Shown here piece by piece: positions 34,619 to 34,967 of a DNA stretch of 34,967 nucleotides; within the stretch, counting starts at the first letter, position 1; every line of letters begins with the position of its first letter. The translations under genes were made by a program, and so were the position numbers. This DNA comes from a bacterium (GTDB taxonomy: Bacteria; Patescibacteriota; Minisyncoccia; Minisyncoccales; DG-74-3). The stretch lies in contig JAUVYE010000006.1 of the NCBI GenBank assembly GCA_030603245.1, positions 1-34,967 on the forward strand. The letters are read 5' to 3'. Below the pieces are notes generated by a model. The model was not told the origin of the DNA. It made no database searches and saw only the letters and a program-made list of their open reading frames with translations.

Positions 34619-34967
34619 ATGAAAAATAAAAAAGCGTTTACACTTATTGAACTTTTAGTGGTTATTGCTGTAATTGGAATGTTGGCTAGTATTGTGTTAG
34701 TTTCTCTAGGTCCAGCTAGAGAAAAGGGTCGAATTGCCAGGGGTTTACAATTTGAAGATTCAGTAAGAGCAGGGCTGCAAGATTCAATTGTTGGTTGGTG
34801 GAGTTTTGATGAAAACCAAGGAAACTCTGCTCACGATAGTTGGGAAGGTAATGATGTAAATCTTAGTGGTGGTTGGGTAGAAGGTATTCGGGGTTCTGCT
34901 TACCAATTTGTTGGAACCGGTTGGGTTTCAACAGATTTTGGAAAAGGCATTGGAGAGGGAACAACTT
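34619..34967 (+). CDS. Type IV prepilin-like protein with LamG/concanavalin-like domain, partial
   Basis: Translation MKNKKAFTLIELLVVIAVIGMLASIVLVSLGPAREKGR...DSIVGWWSFDENQGNSAHDSWEGNDVNLSGGWVEGIRGSAYQFVGTG; runs off window end. Confidence 0.88.
   Translation, partial: MKNKKAFTLIELLVVIAVIGMLASIVLVSLGPAREKGRIARGLQFEDSVRAGLQDSIVGWWSFDENQGNSAHDSWEGNDVNLSGGWVEGIRGSAYQFVGTGWVSTDFGKGIGEGTT

Noticed and set aside
1-34967. CRISPR arrays, transposases, integrases, prophage modules
   Set aside because: No regularly spaced direct repeats or matching ORFs seen; the Cas4-like Cys pattern at 30059 has no cas neighbours.
1-34967. Alternative genetic code (UGA recoded)
   Set aside because: UGA is used as a normal stop (rpmG, rpsP, trmD) and Trp is encoded by TGG with tRNA-Trp(CCA).

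Overview
AT-rich, gene-dense window whose gene content, small ORFs and near-absence of Shine-Dalgarno (SD) sites fit a Candidate Phyla Radiation / Patescibacteria (Parcubacteria-like) chromosome. This placement is inferred from gene content only. Most of the window is housekeeping: miaB (partial), thrS, dnaE, rnhB, rpmF, nusB, rnc, rpsP, khpA-like, trmD, four tRNAs (Tyr, Thr, Trp, Val), rpmG, a MacAB-type efflux system, pcm, mltG, rplJ-rplL with an L10-leader-like attenuator, rarA, fni/idi2, and a prepilin. I found no CRISPR array, transposase, integrase or prophage. The most interesting signals are: (1) a compositionally distinct DHH-like gene behind a perfect-consensus promoter, with a 27-bp hairpin covering its SD; all four G.U wobbles in that hairpin pair only in the sense RNA. 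(2) A tightly packed cassette ending in a Cas4/AddB-type Fe-S PD-(D/E)XK nuclease overlapping an ATP-cone/Mrr-like nuclease. (3) A recurring extended -10 motif placed so that transcripts would be leaderless, plus ORFs starting 5-8 nt after tRNAs. (4) An EF-Tu-domain-2-like gene whose best-placed start codon is AUC. (5) An rplJ attenuator. (6) A Kazal domain on a DUF5667-like secreted protein.
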